Part shown: one piece after another, positions 63,468 to 64,000 of the stretch | Layout of the letters: each line of letters starts with the position of its first letter | Position numbering within the stretch: the stretch's first letter is position 1 | DNA from: Xanthobacteraceae bacterium | Lineage (GTDB): Bacteria > Pseudomonadota > Alphaproteobacteria > Rhizobiales > Xanthobacteraceae | Assembly: GCA_019750915.1 (NCBI GenBank) | Contig: JAIENY010000008.1 | Location: forward strand, 1 to 64,000 | Reading direction: 5' to 3' | DNA length: 64,000 nt | The notes under the pieces: model-generated | Databases searched by the model: none | Told to the model about the DNA's origin: nothing | The model's input: only the letters and a program-made list of their open reading frames with translations | Translations under genes and position numbers: made by a program

Positions 63468-64000
63468 ATGAACGCCAACCTGCGCAATTTCGCCCTCTGG
63501 GTCATCATCGTCTTGCTGCTTCTGGCGTTGTTTACGTTGTTCCAGAACCCGAGCCAGCGCGGCAGTTCGCAAGACATCTCATTCTCCCAGCTCTTGAATG
63601 AAGTCGACGGCAATCGTGTCCGCGACGTCGTGATCCAGGGCCAGGAGATTCACGGCACCTTTACCAACGGTTCGACCTTCCAGACCTACGCACCGAACGA
63701 TCCGTCGCTGGTCAGGAAGCTATACGACGCCAAGGTGTCGATCACCGCGAAGCCGCCTGGCGACAACGTGCCGTGGTTCGTCTCGCTGCTGGTGTCGTGG
63801 TTGCCGTTTATCGCGCTGATCGGCGTGTGGATCTTCCTGTCTCGCCAGATGCAGGGCGGCGCAGGCAAGGCAATGGGCTTTGGCAAGTCGCGCGCGAAGA
63901 TGCTCACGGAGGCCCATGGCCGCGTGACGTTCGAGGATGTTGCGGGCGTGGATGAAGCCAAGCAGGACCTGCAGGAGATAGTCGAATTCCTCCGCGATCC
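63468..64000 (+). CDS. ftsH: ATP-dependent zinc metalloprotease FtsH, N-terminal part
   Basis: The first 177 codons of ftsH; the gene continues beyond the window. It starts MNANLRNFALWVIIVLLLLA (first span), then a periplasmic domain (ISFSQLLNEVDGNRVRDVVI), a second span (VSLLVSWLPFIALIGVWIFL) and the lead to the AAA+ domain (RVTFEDVAGVDEAKQDLQEI). FtsH degrades membrane and regulatory proteins such as sigma-32 and LpxC. A gap of 207 bases after tilS holds TTAACCA at 63283 and no terminator. Confidence 0.96.
   Translation, partial: MNANLRNFALWVIIVLLLLALFTLFQNPSQRGSSQDISFSQLLNEVDGNRVRDVVIQGQEIHGTFTNGSTFQTYAPNDPSLVRKLYDAKVSITAKPPGDNVPWFVSLLVSWLPFIALIGVWIFLSRQMQGGAGKAMGFGKSRAKMLTEAHGRVTFEDVAGVDEAKQDLQEIVEFLRD

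Overview
The window is a chromosomal segment of an alphaproteobacterium, most likely a member of Nitrobacteraceae (the Bradyrhizobium, Afipia, Rhodopseudomonas and Nitrobacter group). The evidence is its high-GC coding sequence, the gene order ruvCAB-ybgC-tolQRAB-pal-cpoB-tilS-ftsH, the block tkt-gapA-pgk-fba, the alphaproteobacterial regulators RcdA and TrcR, and DUF1192, DUF4164, DUF2852 and DUF6494 families. No rRNA, tRNA, CRISPR array or complete insertion sequence was seen.

Layout. Positions 1-4381 hold the end of a livHMGF-type ABC importer, a nitrilase and a TrmB-type regulator, which read as a small uptake and degradation cassette. Positions 4382-12500 are an accessory region: an AT-richer stretch with iteron-like repeats and an HUH replication-initiator-like gene, then small stress-type genes (ferritin-like DUF892, two related small secreted proteins, a Crp/Fnr regulator, cspA, a divergent lpxA homologue, DUF768) and the decayed remains of a haloacid dehalogenase. 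Positions 12505-19683 contain an exported lysozyme-like protein, a TAXI-type TRAP transporter (binding protein, fused permease, DUF1850-TPR partner) and a PrpE-type acyl-CoA synthetase.

Positions 19762-40611 are mainly housekeeping: DsbA-like oxidoreductase, an OmpW-like porin with a probable frameshift in its signal peptide, trcR, ispH, thrB, rnhA, a peroxiredoxin, a DsbD N-domain protein, YqgE, a GGDEF/EAL protein with a degenerate GGDEF motif, rcdA, rpmE, an MsbA-like exporter, a proton-channel pair (MotA/ExbB-like plus MotB/OmpA-like), suhB, a Sel1 repeat protein and a divergent ThiE-like protein. Positions 40808-48097 are a carbon-metabolism block on the minus strand (tkt, gapA, pgk, fba), divergent from zapA and fau with a probable 6S RNA between these two. 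Positions 48100-64000 carry ymdB, yebC, mgtE, ruvCAB, two TetR modules with recognisable palindromic operators, the whole tol-pal envelope cluster, tilS and the start of ftsH.

The most notable signals not explained by ordinary annotation are the Rep-like gene with upstream repeats (4990-6042), two pairs of matching palindromes that suggest local regulons (TGTAC-N6-GTACA before the DUF1348 gene; ATGTAAAW-N3-WTTYACAT before the second tetR and the DUF2852 gene), the shared TATCAWTTGATA palindromes near the Crp/Fnr gene, an EcfG-type promoter before the ferritin-like gene, the one-base lesion in ompW and the reconstructed dehalogenase pseudogene. I found no clear defence island or complete novel system; the Rep-like locus is the best candidate for something undescribed.
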